From Molanna angustata (Eukaryota > Arthropoda > Insecta > Trichoptera > Molannidae): 64,000 bases of DNA. Both the position numbers and the translations under genes were made by a program. Below, one piece after another: positions 52,611-62,569 of this stretch. Where the stretch lies: contig OY754979.1 in NCBI GenBank assembly GCA_963576475.1, positions 26,858,034-26,922,033 on the forward strand. The letters run 5' to 3'. The notes under the pieces were generated by a model. That model made no database searches, had not been told where the DNA came from, and saw only the letters and a list, made by a program, of their open reading frames with translations. Each line of letters begins with the position of its first letter. Within the stretch, counting starts at the first letter, position 1.

Positions 52611-52845
52611 CAAACTATTCACTTAACAATACCGTATGTTATGAAAATAAAGTCGGCAATTTTGGCTACCTTTGAGATGCTTGGATCAGACATTACTGGT
52701 CTGAGTGCTCCGTTTATTATATAACCTGCCATAACATTATTTAATCCTTCCCCTTTCGTTTTTCCTTTTTATTTTCCTCTTCCTTTTATTTACCGTCACC
52801 GGCAAATATGCAATAATTCTTTTAATAACATTTTAATTTATTCTA

Positions 52846-53678
52846 ATAATGTTTCTATTTATTTTGATTATGTTCTTACTTATTTAACGTTGTAATGTGT
52901 GTGCTTGTATATTATGATTGTCATCTGTGGACAAATGTAATTGGTCTGTTTTTTATTTATTTTGATTATAATATAATCTTACTTATTTAACGTTGTAATG
53001 TGTGTGCTTGTATATTATGATTGTCATCTGTGGACAAATGTAATTGGTCTGTTTTTTATTTATTTTGATTATAATATAATCTTACTTATTTAACGTTGTA
53101 ATGTGTGTGCTTGTATATTATGATTGTCATCTGTGGACAAATGTAATTGGTCTGTTTTTTATTTATTTTGATTATAATATAATCTTACTTATTTAACGTT
53201 GTAATGTGTGTGCTTGTATATTATGATTGTCATCTGTGGACAAATGTAATTGGTCTGTTTTTTTATTTATTTTGATTATAATATAATCTTACTTATTTAA
53301 CGTTGTAATGTGTGTGCTTGTATATTATGATAGTCATCTGTGGACAAATGTAATTGGTCTGTTTTTTTATTTATTTTGATTATAATATAATCTTACTTAT
53401 TTAACGTTGTAATGTGTGTGCTTGTATATTATGATTGTCATCTGTGGACAAATGTAATTGGTCTGTTTTTTATTTATTTTGATTATAATATAATCTTACT
53501 TATTTAACGTTGTAATGTGTGTGCTTGTATATTATGATTGTCATCTGTGGACAAATGTAATTGGTCTGTTTTTTATTTATTTTGATTATAATATAATCTT
53601 ACTTATTTAACGTTGTAATGTGTGTGCTTGTATATTATGATTGTCATCTGTGGACAAATGTAATTGGTCTGTTTTTAG
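52846..53678. repeat. 103-bp tandem array, eight copies
   Basis: AACGTTGTAATGTGTGTGCT recurs at 52886, 52989, 53092, 53195, 53299, 53403, 53506 and 53609, spaced 103-104 bp (an extra T in two units). Units are almost identical except the first. The array is followed by a TTTTTAGCTTATTTTATATT flank and AATAAATAAATAAC. Confidence 0.93.
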
Positions 53679-54019
53679 CTTATTTTATATTGTATTATTT
53701 TTTGTATATTTTATAAGACATTAAATAAAAGAAATAAATAAATAACTCTTCTTTCAATATCTCTATCAGGTCTTCCATTCCGTTCAAACATACTCCCCAA
53801 ATATAATATTCCTCAACTTGTTCGAGTCATTGGTTCTTTATTTAGGTATTATAGGAATATGTGATAACCTTATAACAATAGTGGCGTCAACCTTAATATA
53901 ATAAAAATAATTCTCATTAGCCACGAATGAGTAAAATAATAATTGTATCATTACTTACAAACATGGTGGCTACCAATAATCAATATGGCGATATTTTTTT
54001 AAATCAATATGTTCTTGTT
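53679..54019. other. unassigned AT-rich sequence
   Basis: No feature recognised; (ATAA)n-like run at about 53725. Confidence 0.35.
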
Positions 54020-54726
54020 ATACATCTTCCTACGTATAAATGCTTGTGCTATAGGTCAGTCTTTCTCAAAGTGTGCGATAACGCCCCCTTGTGGGCGTTG
54101 GAGACCTAGAGGGGGGCGTTAAGGGGCCCAGAAAAAAATGGGGGGCGTTGGCGTGGTGTAGGGGGGCAATAATTGATTTGTAATTTCACTTACTTTATAT
54201 TTTAAATTTCACTAAAAACCTACTTCTCTATATCGAATAATTAGTTTATATTTCTACCATGTATGATACTAATGTTTTTGAGTAAAATCGAATCTGATAT
54301 CAACAAACTTGTTAAAAATCATCAAATTCATCCATCTCATTGGATTAGTTTTAAAACTAAAATTGATTACTTATCTATATTATTTCTTTAATTTGATTAA
54401 AATATTATATTCTTAATATTATAAAGTTGCGTTTTAATTGCTCTCACTGGTAAAAATTTCTAGTTTAGAATGTAAGTTCAAACACCAGAACCGACTATAT
54501 AGCACACTATAACTAAATTAATTAAAGCAATGAAATTGTGGTTTTTAAGTTTTAGGAGTGTATAAAAAATTGAGGGCGCTGAAAAATAATTAATCTTCAA
54601 AGGGGGCGGTATAGAAATAAGTTTGATAATCTCTGCTATAGGTGAACGAAATCGGTCGAGGCAGGATTCGAACTCGCGACCACTGGATTACTAGCCAAGC
54701 GCGCTAACCGCTCTGCCATCGACCCA
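54020..54726 (-). mobile_element. SINE family 2, minus copy split by a hAT MITE
   Basis: Minus-strand head (54643-54726) with GGTTAGCGCGCTTGG and the B-box GAGTTCGAATCCTGCC; the tail (TATAGCACAAGCATTTATAC, GTAGGAAGATGTATA) is at 54020-54056. The two parts are joined across the insert 54057-54635. Confidence 0.75.
54057..54635. mobile_element. non-autonomous hAT element
   Basis: Starts CAGTCTTTCTCAAAGTGTGC and ends AAGTTTGATAATCTCTG, imperfect inverted ends of hAT type. It is flanked by the 8-bp duplication CTATAGGT (54049-54056, 54636-54643). The body begins with GGGGGCGTT-rich text and is then AT-rich; there is no transposase. Confidence 0.85.
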
Positions 54727-55636
54727 TCTTTCCAACTTCGCCTCTATTGAAATATAAAGGTAAGTAATCAAAAAATAATATCATTGACTTCCTCCAGAAA
54801 AAAAAACAATATTGGCGTATACATCATAAAATATTATTAATAAGAATTATTTTATTAACTTTTAAAAACAGATTACTTTGGAACAATATTGAATGTATAC
54901 AATGAAAAAAAATAAAAATATTTACATTTATAAATAAGTATATGATACATATTATATTCAACCATTTTTGTGTTAGGTATATAGGTTGTGTTCCACTATT
55001 TACCTTTGTCTGCCAAACTAGAAATAATTCCTGTTTTTAAGGCAGTCAATTTATTTTTTGTTTATTTTATAGTTTCCTTCCAAAACAAATATGTGTTCTG
55101 AATGAGGAAAATATAAATAAATAATAGATATAAATGCTGCACCCTTTAAAAAAGAAAAAAAGAAAATTCTTTTACTCAAAAAACAGATTATATCCTAGTA
55201 AATTATGTCCTACATATGTATTTGAAAACATGGAAAAAAAATAATTGAAAATAAATTGATTTCATTTATCAGCGAAATGAAACTACTAATTTAATGACAC
55301 CTATAATTTTATTGTCGTAAGAAATTTCCAACCACTTCAAATATTATAAACTGAATAATGAATTCAATTGTAAAATAAATGTTGGGTTAATTACCCCATT
55401 AGCAGTACGGCGGAATACTTAATGGTTGGATTTTCCAAAAAACTTCTTTGTAAACATTATATGTTATTTCAATATTGACCCGTGGTCTTTGTTGCAAAAC
55501 CGTCACATTAATAACATATAAAAATAATGATCCAGGAAACCGACTAGGATTAAATAGATATTTTTTGTTCATTTAGTTAATTACTTTTTCAAATTTTAAT
55601 GCAATACGCACCCAATTACATATTGAATTCTGTGCG
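54727..55636. other. unassigned AT-rich sequence
   Basis: No gene or repeat recognised. Confidence 0.35.
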
Positions 55637-55775
55637 GGCGTCTTGGGTTCGATCCCATGCAGAGGATTTCAATTCATTTCTCACGCAAATATTGCTTCTC
55701 TGGGCTGGAAACACTGGTTAGTTGAATGTAATTGCCATACGGCAATAAAAGCTCCACTTGTGCAAAGTGCAAGGA
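55637..55775 (+). mobile_element. tRNA-related SINE fragment, family 3
   Basis: GCGGGCGTCTTGGGTTCGATCCC contains a B box; then TTCTCACGCAAATATTGC, CTGGGCTGGAAACAC and CGGCAATAAAAGCTC. The A-box half is missing. The upstream TACGCACCCAATTACA is a piece of the family 1 tail on the other strand. Confidence 0.5.
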
Positions 55776-55949
55776 AGTATTATTATTTAGTTATCAAATT
55801 CTGGAGACATACGATATTAATCGTCACACAAACGATGTTTAATAATGTACAGGGCTTGCGACGTGTAGGTGATTTCCAGCTACGGCTCTATTGAGATATT
55901 AATTTGTCAAAAAATATCATTGACAGGGATGTTGACATATTCTGGAGAC

Positions 55950-56125
55950 TTTTTTGTATAGGGGTCAGAAGAAGGCAGCTTTTTTGGCTGCGAAACATCC
56001 GGGAATGGACCGGTATGAGAACTGTGGAGGAGCTGTTTCGCACTGCACAGGACAGGGAGGCTTTCTCTATGACGGTCGTCAATGTCGGGAGACTTGACAT
56101 GGCACAAGAAGAAGAAGAAGAAGAA
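55950..56125 (+). mobile_element. 5'-truncated LINE, C-terminus with GAA-rich tail, copy 2
   Basis: RRRQLFWLRNIREWTGMRTV and ELFRTAQDREAFS, then ACATGGCACAAGAAGAAGAA; same family as 43945-44305. Confidence 0.68.
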
Positions 56126-56252
56126 GGAGACGATATTTATCGTCACTCGGATCCGGACTGAAATCACAATTGTAATGGTGTCTCCACCGGGATTCGAATC
56201 CGGGTCCCTTGCCTCGGCAGTAAGATACCGAACAAATTGAGCCATAAAGGCT
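56126..56252 (-). mobile_element. SINE family 1, minus copy
   Basis: Minus strand: TCAGCCTTTATGGCTCAATT, GACCCGGATTCGAATCCCGG (B box), TGGAGACACCATTACAATTG and CAGTCCGGATCCGAGTGACG. Confidence 0.75.
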
Positions 56253-56313
56253 GATTTCCTATTTAAAAATGCGCCGTAGAAACAAACATGCCCCGACGAT
56301 TATAAATACAATT

Positions 56314-56370
56314 ACGCCATGTGCCTCACAAGGTAGGCAAAGAGAACCGAACGCTAAATTTTCTTGACTT
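56314..56370 (-). mobile_element. RTE 3' end, very short fragment
   Basis: The minus strand reads AGCGTTCGGTTCTCTTTGCC and TGAGGCACATGGCGTA, the last block of the RTE. Confidence 0.5.
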
Positions 56371-57160
56371 ATCAAATTTCATGGTTTGTATGCATGTACG
56401 TATGTAAATCGTTATAATGTACATGTATGAGAATTTGTTGTTTTCTGACTTTTAGCGACTATCTGTATTAGGTATGTATAATCGGAATAAAAAATAAATT
56501 AATAAAAATGTAGTAAAGACTATTCAAATATAATATTTACTTATCACTATCACATCCTTCTTCTACTGGGTCACAATCATAAGAATTGTTTACACGAAGC
56601 ACTCCATATTTTTTTTTTTTTTTATTTATAATAAACATGACATTTTACATACAGAGGTTTGACAACAGTAATAAAGGTACATATATAAAAAAAAAAGATT
56701 AAATGCTATACATATTTCAGACAGAGACAATGGAAAGGTGCACATACACATCCAAACCATTGACACTCTCTTGCACTTTGCTGTCAATTAGCGAATTGCT
56801 CTCCAATATGCTAGGGATAATCCCTGTGTTATATTGGATGCAGTCTTTGGTTTTGTAATCTTCACATATATCTCCACATATATCTCTTGTCCTTCAGCCT
56901 CTTCTTCTATTGGTGGGTATAACAGCGCACATCACTGATCCCTGGACCATATAATATATGTAACTGCCTCTAGGGTGACTTCTATGGTTTTTGCTTTCCG
57001 TCATTCAACGAGAAGACACGGATGTCTATATCCATTTGGATTATGGTTGGTCCTTTTAAATCGCTTCTAATATTTTAAAATATCTCATTTTGGTATTTTG
57101 AAAGACGGAAATGTCAGAAGCATGAATAACAGACGAAATATTTATGTCGACGAGGCGATG
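56371..57160. other. unassigned sequence with a T-run, possibly a minus-strand LINE 3' end
   Basis: A T17 run at about 56610 is followed by ATTTATAATAAACATGACAT; similar text is at about 59035-59065. The body (56700-57060) is moderately GC-rich but has no protein motif I can name. Confidence 0.35.
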
Positions 57161-57161
57161 A

Positions 57162-57232
57162 ATGTGTGTCAAGATAGAAATAAGTGGCGTTCGGTTCTCG
57201 CTGCCTACCCCGCGAGGAACATGGCGTGATGG
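57162..57232 (+). mobile_element. RTE 3' terminus that seeds a microsatellite
   Basis: GTGGCGTTCGGTTCTCGCTG, CCTACCCCGCGAGGAACATG and GCGTGATGGTATG match 11405-11455, then run straight into (TATG)n. Confidence 0.72.
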
Positions 57233-57388
57233 TATGTATGTATGTATGTATGTATGTATGTATGTATGTATGTATGTATGTATGTATGTATGTATGTATG
57301 TATGTATGTATGTATGTATGTATGTATGTATGTATGTATGTATGTATGTATGTATGTATGTATGTATGTATGTATGTATGTATGTATG

Positions 57389-57422
<34 letters not shown>

Positions 57423-57462
57423 TGTATGTATGTATGCATGTTGTATGTATGTATGTATGTAT
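57233..57462. repeat. (TATG)n microsatellite, about 230 bp
   Basis: A near-perfect tetranucleotide run with a few breaks (TATATG at about 57391, GCATGTTG at about 57435). Open frames through it (YVCM / HTYI repeats) are artefacts. Confidence 0.92.
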
Positions 57463-57507
57463 CTTTTCCGAAATGAAAACTCCGAGATGCATAACTTGAA
57501 ACACACT

Positions 57508-58061
57508 AAAGCGCACATTACACGAACAAGTTTTTCAACGGGGTTCAGGTTTTCAACGCGGTACGAAAAAAATAGAACATGCTCTATTTTTCAACGCGTT
57601 TTGTAACGTTTTTCGTAAAACATGAATCTGTAAAATTATTCGTTGCCGACGAGCCAACATGGCTGCCGTTTGTATTGTGTTGACTATTATGACGTTGGCG
57701 GTATCTTTGATTATTTGACATCTCCCGACCAGAGAGCAATGTTTTAAATCAAAAACAAAAAAGTGATGGTCCAAAAATAATCAAATCGTGTCTAATTGAA
57801 GTCAAATGCGGGGAAGTCAAAATGCAAAATCAAACGAAAGAAAGATAAATCACTATTGAACGAAACCCAGAACAAGCGAAATATAAAATGCTGTTATTTT
57901 TCACAAAAATTCCATATTTAATTTTTTCGTGATTGCGTTCCTAGAGGTAGCAAATAAAGGAGTAAATAATACTCGATGTTTCGTGTAACCTGTTTTGAAT
58001 GCTGTTGGAAGCGTTGAAAACCGGACCACGTTGAAAACCTCGTCCGTGTAAAGTGCGCTTA
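57508..58061. mobile_element. MITE with AAGCGCAC inverted ends
   Basis: AAGCGCACATTACACGAACA at the left and CGTCCGTGTAAAGTGCGCTT at the right are inverted copies; TTTTCAACG/CGTTGAAAA words recur on both sides. TAA flanks both ends, a possible 3-bp target duplication. No coding frame is recognised in the middle. Confidence 0.65.
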
Positions 58062-58178
58062 AAAGATTTAATCAGAAAACTATTTAGGTACTGTTGCAAT
58101 AAAATAATATGATAATTTTCACAATATGACACTAAAAAGTGAGTCGAGATTGGTACTCGTTTTGGATATTTTAACAAT

Positions 58179-58822
58179 AAGGGGGGGACTGCTGCCAACG
58201 TACCTATTTTTCTCTTTGATAAACCATCATTATTTCTTATCAAATCGTTTTGAAAAAAATAATTTAGATAGTTTGGGTATTAATAAAGAAAAATATATCT
58301 TTACTTTTTTATAATGTTTTGTATAAATTCTTGTAGAAAAATAATGGCATACCCCGATTTTCAACGTTTATCTTATATTTTTAATAAAATATAAGGCGTA
58401 GTTCAACATATTTATTTTTTAAATTAAAGAAGACAAAAATATCTAGATTAAGTAAATAAACATAAAAAACATATATTTTCCATTCAGCGCCATTGCGAAA
58501 TAAAAGTTTTTTAGGTTTATTAACTTAACCTGATGCATTAATGCAACATTACGTCGTATTTTTCCAGATATTTTGATCTTCTTTAATTTATAAAAAAAAA
58601 TATGATGGTCTATACCTTATAATGTAAGATAAATGTCATAAATTGGGGTATGCTTATTATTTTCCTACAAGAACATATACAGAACAAAATTAAAAAGTTA
58701 AGGTATATTTTTCTTTATTAATATCCAAACTAACTAGGTATTTTTTTTTTCAAAATGATTCATTTTGTAGTAATGCTGCAAATTCAAATTGAACAAATAG
58801 GTACGTTGGCAGCAGTCACCCT
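58179..58822. mobile_element. long foldback MITE
   Basis: GGGACTGCTGCCAACGTACC at 58186 pairs with GGTACGTTGGCAGCAGTCAC at 58799-58818. The arms continue inward (ATAGTTTGGGTATTAATAAA / TTTATTAATATCCAAACTA; TTCTTGTAGAAAAATAATGG / TTATTTTCCTACAAGAA). A partial copy of the left arm is at 59106-59275. Confidence 0.75.
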
Positions 58823-59105
58823 CTTAAATATATTATTGTTTTTTCATATTATATAGTAGGTACGTGTACAAAAAAAAATGTGACAACGTCAGATGTGGTA
58901 GTCAATGAAAACGATATTGGATTAGAATTCAAGATGATAATGGACTTCCGCGTACCGCTCTTCAAGGGAACCTAGACGAAAGAAGACATCCGAAACGATG
59001 TCGTAATAGTTGCAGTCCAATTGCACATATTTTTTAATTTATTTATAATAGACATGATTTTAATACAAAAAGAGAACTTTGACAACAAAAATAAAAGGAA
59101 TACAC

Positions 59106-59275
59106 TGCCAGCGCACCTGTTTTTCAATTTGATACTTCCATCATAATTGAAATCAATAAAATAAAATAATAAAATAATAAAATAACTTATAAATAAATAG
59201 TTTGGGTATCATCGAAGAAAAATATTCCTTACCTTTTTTAATAATTAATGTATAAATTCTTGTAGAAAAATTTCA
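59106..59275. mobile_element. partial arm of the 58179-type foldback MITE
   Basis: GCCAGCGCACCTGTTTTTCA, ATAGTTTGGGTATCATCGAA and AAATTCTTGTAGAAAAAT align with 58189-58345 with an internal (AAAATAAT)n expansion. Confidence 0.6.
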
Positions 59276-59378
59276 TATGCATTTCGTGTAATGGAAAATG
59301 GAAATAAAAATTTAGACATCAACGCATGGTATCACAGAAACATCTTTATTTTTCAAATTTAATATAAAAAAAAAACAC

Positions 59379-59417
59379 GGCAAAGGTCTTTTCAACTGGT
59401 TGAAAGGGCCTTTGCCA
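59379..59417. other. short strong hairpin
   Basis: GGCAAAGGTCTTTTCAAC (59379-59396) pairs with GTTGAAAGGGCCTTTGCC (59399-59416) with two mismatches and almost no loop. It lies in otherwise AT-rich DNA with no neighbouring gene. It may be a short palindromic insertion or a structured RNA. Confidence 0.55.
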
Positions 59418-59990
59418 GGCGAAACGGTCGTCATGGATAGGAGTAAAAATAAAATCGTAGAAGAAAAAGGTTTCTTTTTTTAATATCTAATATTAAATTT
59501 GTATAATGAAATTCTACTTAGTCAACGCCGTCAGTGTGAAAAAAATGAAATAAAAAGTACATCTTTATTTTCATATAAAACATTATGTAATTTAAAATAA
59601 GATTAATTATTTTTGTAAACTGAAAGCTTACTGAAAAAAGGTATTGTTATCATCTAAAATAAAACAATATTATTTGGAGAAGATTGTCGCGTGTTTTTTT
59701 TTCTTAAACTTTACGTACCTATAACAATAAATTTCCAATAGACTTATCATATATATTATAATAAATATTATCTATATTTCAACACTGTCATATGTCATGA
59801 TCATAAAATGACGAGTTCATTTCCAAATGGCAACATCTTCAAATTCACCTGTAATTATACAAGTTTAAACAAAATCGAATATTTTTACGATCACATAGGA
59901 CACAAACACTTTTTATTACTATTATATATTGATTTTTGAGAATCAATATATAATATACCAAAGATTAATCTTAATGTTTTCATATCGTAG
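59418..59990. other. unassigned AT-rich sequence
   Basis: No gene or repeat recognised, apart from a small AT palindrome near 59925-59955 (TATTGATTTTTGAGAATCAATA). Confidence 0.35.
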
Positions 59991-59995
59991 TCATT

Positions 59996-60240
59996 GTCGG
60001 CCTTCGTGGCTCAGTTGGTTGGATATCTGACTGCTGATCCAAGGGTCCCGGATTCGATTCCCGGTGGAGACACAGTTTTTAAAATTGTGTTTTCAGTCTG
60101 GATCTGTGAGACGATAAATATTGTAAGTCTCCAGAATTTGGCAACTTGTTATTGGGTGCGTATTAAATAATTATTTGACATAGTACCTACCTGTTAGTTG
60201 CCCGAGAAGCTATATAAAATAAAATAAATAAAATAAAAAT
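59996..60240 (+). mobile_element. SINE family 1, long copy
   Basis: GTCGGCCTTCGTGGCTCAGT, GGATTCGATTCCCGGTGGAG, TTGTGTTTTCAGTCTGGATC, GAGACGATAAATATTG, CTTGTTATTGGGTGCGTATT, CCTGTTAGTTGCCCGAGAAG and an AAAATAAATAAAATAAAAAT tail. The fullest example of the family here. Confidence 0.82.
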
Positions 60241-60365
60241 ATGTAGGTAATATACCATCCGTGGGTTTTTAGATAGAATCAGAATTTCTTTTAAGCATCA
60301 GACCCAAAATCCAATCGACTGAATTTTCATAACACACGTGTGTTGTAAAGTGCATAGTTTGTTAG

Positions 60366-60655
60366 AATTTGTTAGCAATGGTTTGGGCATATTGAATGAA
60401 TGAACTATAGACGGTTGACCAAAAAAATATATGTGGGTGTAAGGATGGAGTGAATTGCAGGGACCGCCCCAGAAAGGGATGACACGATCATAAGAATGAT
60501 ATTTTGAAAACAGGAAACATAAGGATCTTGAACAATCGACGAGCATGTATGAGACGATGCATGGATGTAAAGGAAGCCAGGAAGGTGTGCAAAAATAGAA
60601 GAGTATGGCGTTCAGTTCTCTCTGATTACCCTGTAAAAATCATAGCGTGATGGTT
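60366..60655 (+). mobile_element. RTE 3' end, truncated
   Basis: Corresponds to 11205-11455: CAATGGTTTGGGCATATTGA, GGATGTAAAGGAAGCCAGGA, GTATGGCGTTCAGTTCTCTC, TGATTACCCTG and GCGTGATGG. Several frame-breaking changes. Confidence 0.72.
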
Positions 60656-60895
60656 TTAAGTTTTAATTGCATATACGCAAACATTGGATTTTTTTCCCTG
60701 TCGGCAGTCAAATGATGTTTTTATTGACAATAACATTTCAATAGAGACAAATTTGGGATATTATAGAAGAACCAGGAACTCAGACACCTACAGGGCTTAC
60801 GACCGTTGACATAATCCCTGTATGGTTCCTGGTTCTTCTATAATATCCCAACTTCGTCTCTATTGAGATGTTATTGTCAATAAAAATATTTGTTG
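60656..60895. mobile_element. foldback-family element, short palindromic copy
   Basis: Arms ACATTGGATTTTTTTCCCTG ... CAGGAACTCAGACACC and CTGGTTCTTCTATAATATCC ... TTATTGTCAATAAAAATA face each other around GTTGACATAATCCC. The inner part is shorter than in 7109-7503. Confidence 0.65.
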
Positions 60896-61066
60896 TTGAT
60901 GTGTCATTGATTTCATAAATCAAGATGGCTTCTTGATTACCACCAGGCAATTTCATCCAACCAATCTACTTATATCATGGCAGAAACCAGCATAAATCGA
61001 TAGTAGGTGAGTAATTAGTTTTCGTAATACAGTGATATTATTTAATAGGTATTTTATCTCATAAAT

Positions 61067-61335
<269 letters not shown>

Positions 61336-61390
61336 TCAATATATATTTCAAAAAAACAGGAAGCCTAAACTTTCAAAATGTTTCAATAAT

Positions 61391-61618
61391 GTCGGCATTC
61401 GTGGCTCAGTTGGTTGGGTATCTGACTGCTGATCCAAGGGTCCCGGGTTCGATTCCCGGTGGAGACACAATTTTTTCATTGTATTTTCAGTCTGGATCTG
61501 TGAGACGATTAATATCCAAAGTCTCCAAAATGTGGCAACTTGTTATTTGGTGCGTGTTAAATAATTATTTGACATAGTACCTGTTAGTTGCCTGAGAAGC
61601 TACATAAAAATAAAATAA
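61391..61618 (+). mobile_element. SINE family 1, complete copy
   Basis: GTCGGCATTCGTGGCTCAGT, GGGTTCGATTCCCGGTGGAG, CAGTCTGGATCTGTGAGACG, CAACTTGTTATTTGGTGCGT, GTTAGTTGCCTGAGAAGC and a short A-rich tail. It lies about 60 bp after the (AT)n run. Confidence 0.82.
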
Positions 61619-61744
61619 TAGTTTGTGGAAAAAAAAGGAGTTATTTGTACTTAGGTATTTTTTTTATATAATATTTTATTCCTCATGTTAAACACAAAGT
61701 TATTCTTTCTTAAAAGACGGTTGTTAATTATGTTAATTATAGCT

Positions 61745-62037
61745 GTGAGGCACCGGCTGAGAATAGTGCTTCCACTCTTTTCTATTATTGTTTTCGAGTG
61801 TCCCGTAAGAGCCGGGTAATCGAAAATACAACAGGCATCAATAACATCCCACATAGTTCAGCAATGATGTTCACCACCGATTCTGAATGTAGTGCCTTTT
61901 AGGTGAGACGAGACTGGTGTGTGGGTATACACAGATGTGTTGTGCTTCCTTTTATAAGGCAATCACACCCGCACACCTTTCGCTGGTTACCCCACTTTGT
62001 GTGGGATATGCCGTGATGGTATGTATGTATGTATGTA
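61745..62037 (+). mobile_element. unassigned LINE/SINE 3'-end family, copy 2
   Basis: GTCCCGTAAGAGCCGGGTAA, ACATCCCACATAGTTCAGCA, GATGTTCACCACCGATTCTG and the end GTGATGGTATGTATGTATG. Longer and better preserved than 46725-46990. Confidence 0.62.
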
Positions 62038-62156
62038 ATTATATTGATAAATAAATAACTGAAATTAAATTATTTAATTAAAAATATGTATAAAAGTTAA
62101 AATCTGAAGGAAAGTAAATTGATACCTATACAAAATATTATATGAATCGATATTGG

Positions 62157-62217
62157 CCAATCAGGGCACTGGATTTGAAGAACAATGGATGCCTCTCGCA
62201 AAAATTGGTATAAAAGG
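62157..62217 (+). promoter_or_regulatory. predicted RNA polymerase II promoter (CCAAT and TATA boxes)
   Basis: CCAAT at 62157-62161 and TATAAAAGG at 62209-62217, about 50 bp apart, followed at about +30 by an Inr-like TTAGTAG (about 62237). The region downstream is GC-rich compared with its surroundings. Confidence 0.5.
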
Positions 62218-62237
62218 CCCGCAAATGATGGGGTGAT

Positions 62238-62340
62238 TAGTAGTGTTTAATTGTTGTCGGTCAAGGGTGGTCGAGGCGCCACCCTATTGACCTAGTAGTG
62301 TTATTGTGGTTTAAGTGCGCGTCCGGCATCGGCAGGGGTG
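62238..62340 (+). other. predicted non-coding first exon
   Basis: Runs from the presumed start site to the donor GGGTG|GTAAGCA at 62340/62341, a strong splice donor. It contains no ATG, so it would be a 5' UTR exon; the coding exons should lie right of the window. A TE promoter is the alternative. Confidence 0.42.
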
Positions 62341-62569
62341 GTAAGCATTTCTCTTATATTTGATTTAATATTTTAATTATTCTTTTTGATGTCAAAACGT
62401 TGGTGATGGTCGTTACATACATGTAATTGATTGTATGTAGTACGATCCTCACTAATGAATTGCTGTCATCCATTATTTACTGCAATTTATATGAATAATC
62501 ATGGGATCAGATTCAGCGTAAGAACACATTGAAGTTCATATTGTCGCATTGTATTTTATTTCAAAATAC

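Noticed and set aside
57162..57606. Several 85-140 codon frames with YVCM or HTYI repeats
   Set aside because: Translations of (TATG)n; no non-repeat protein content.
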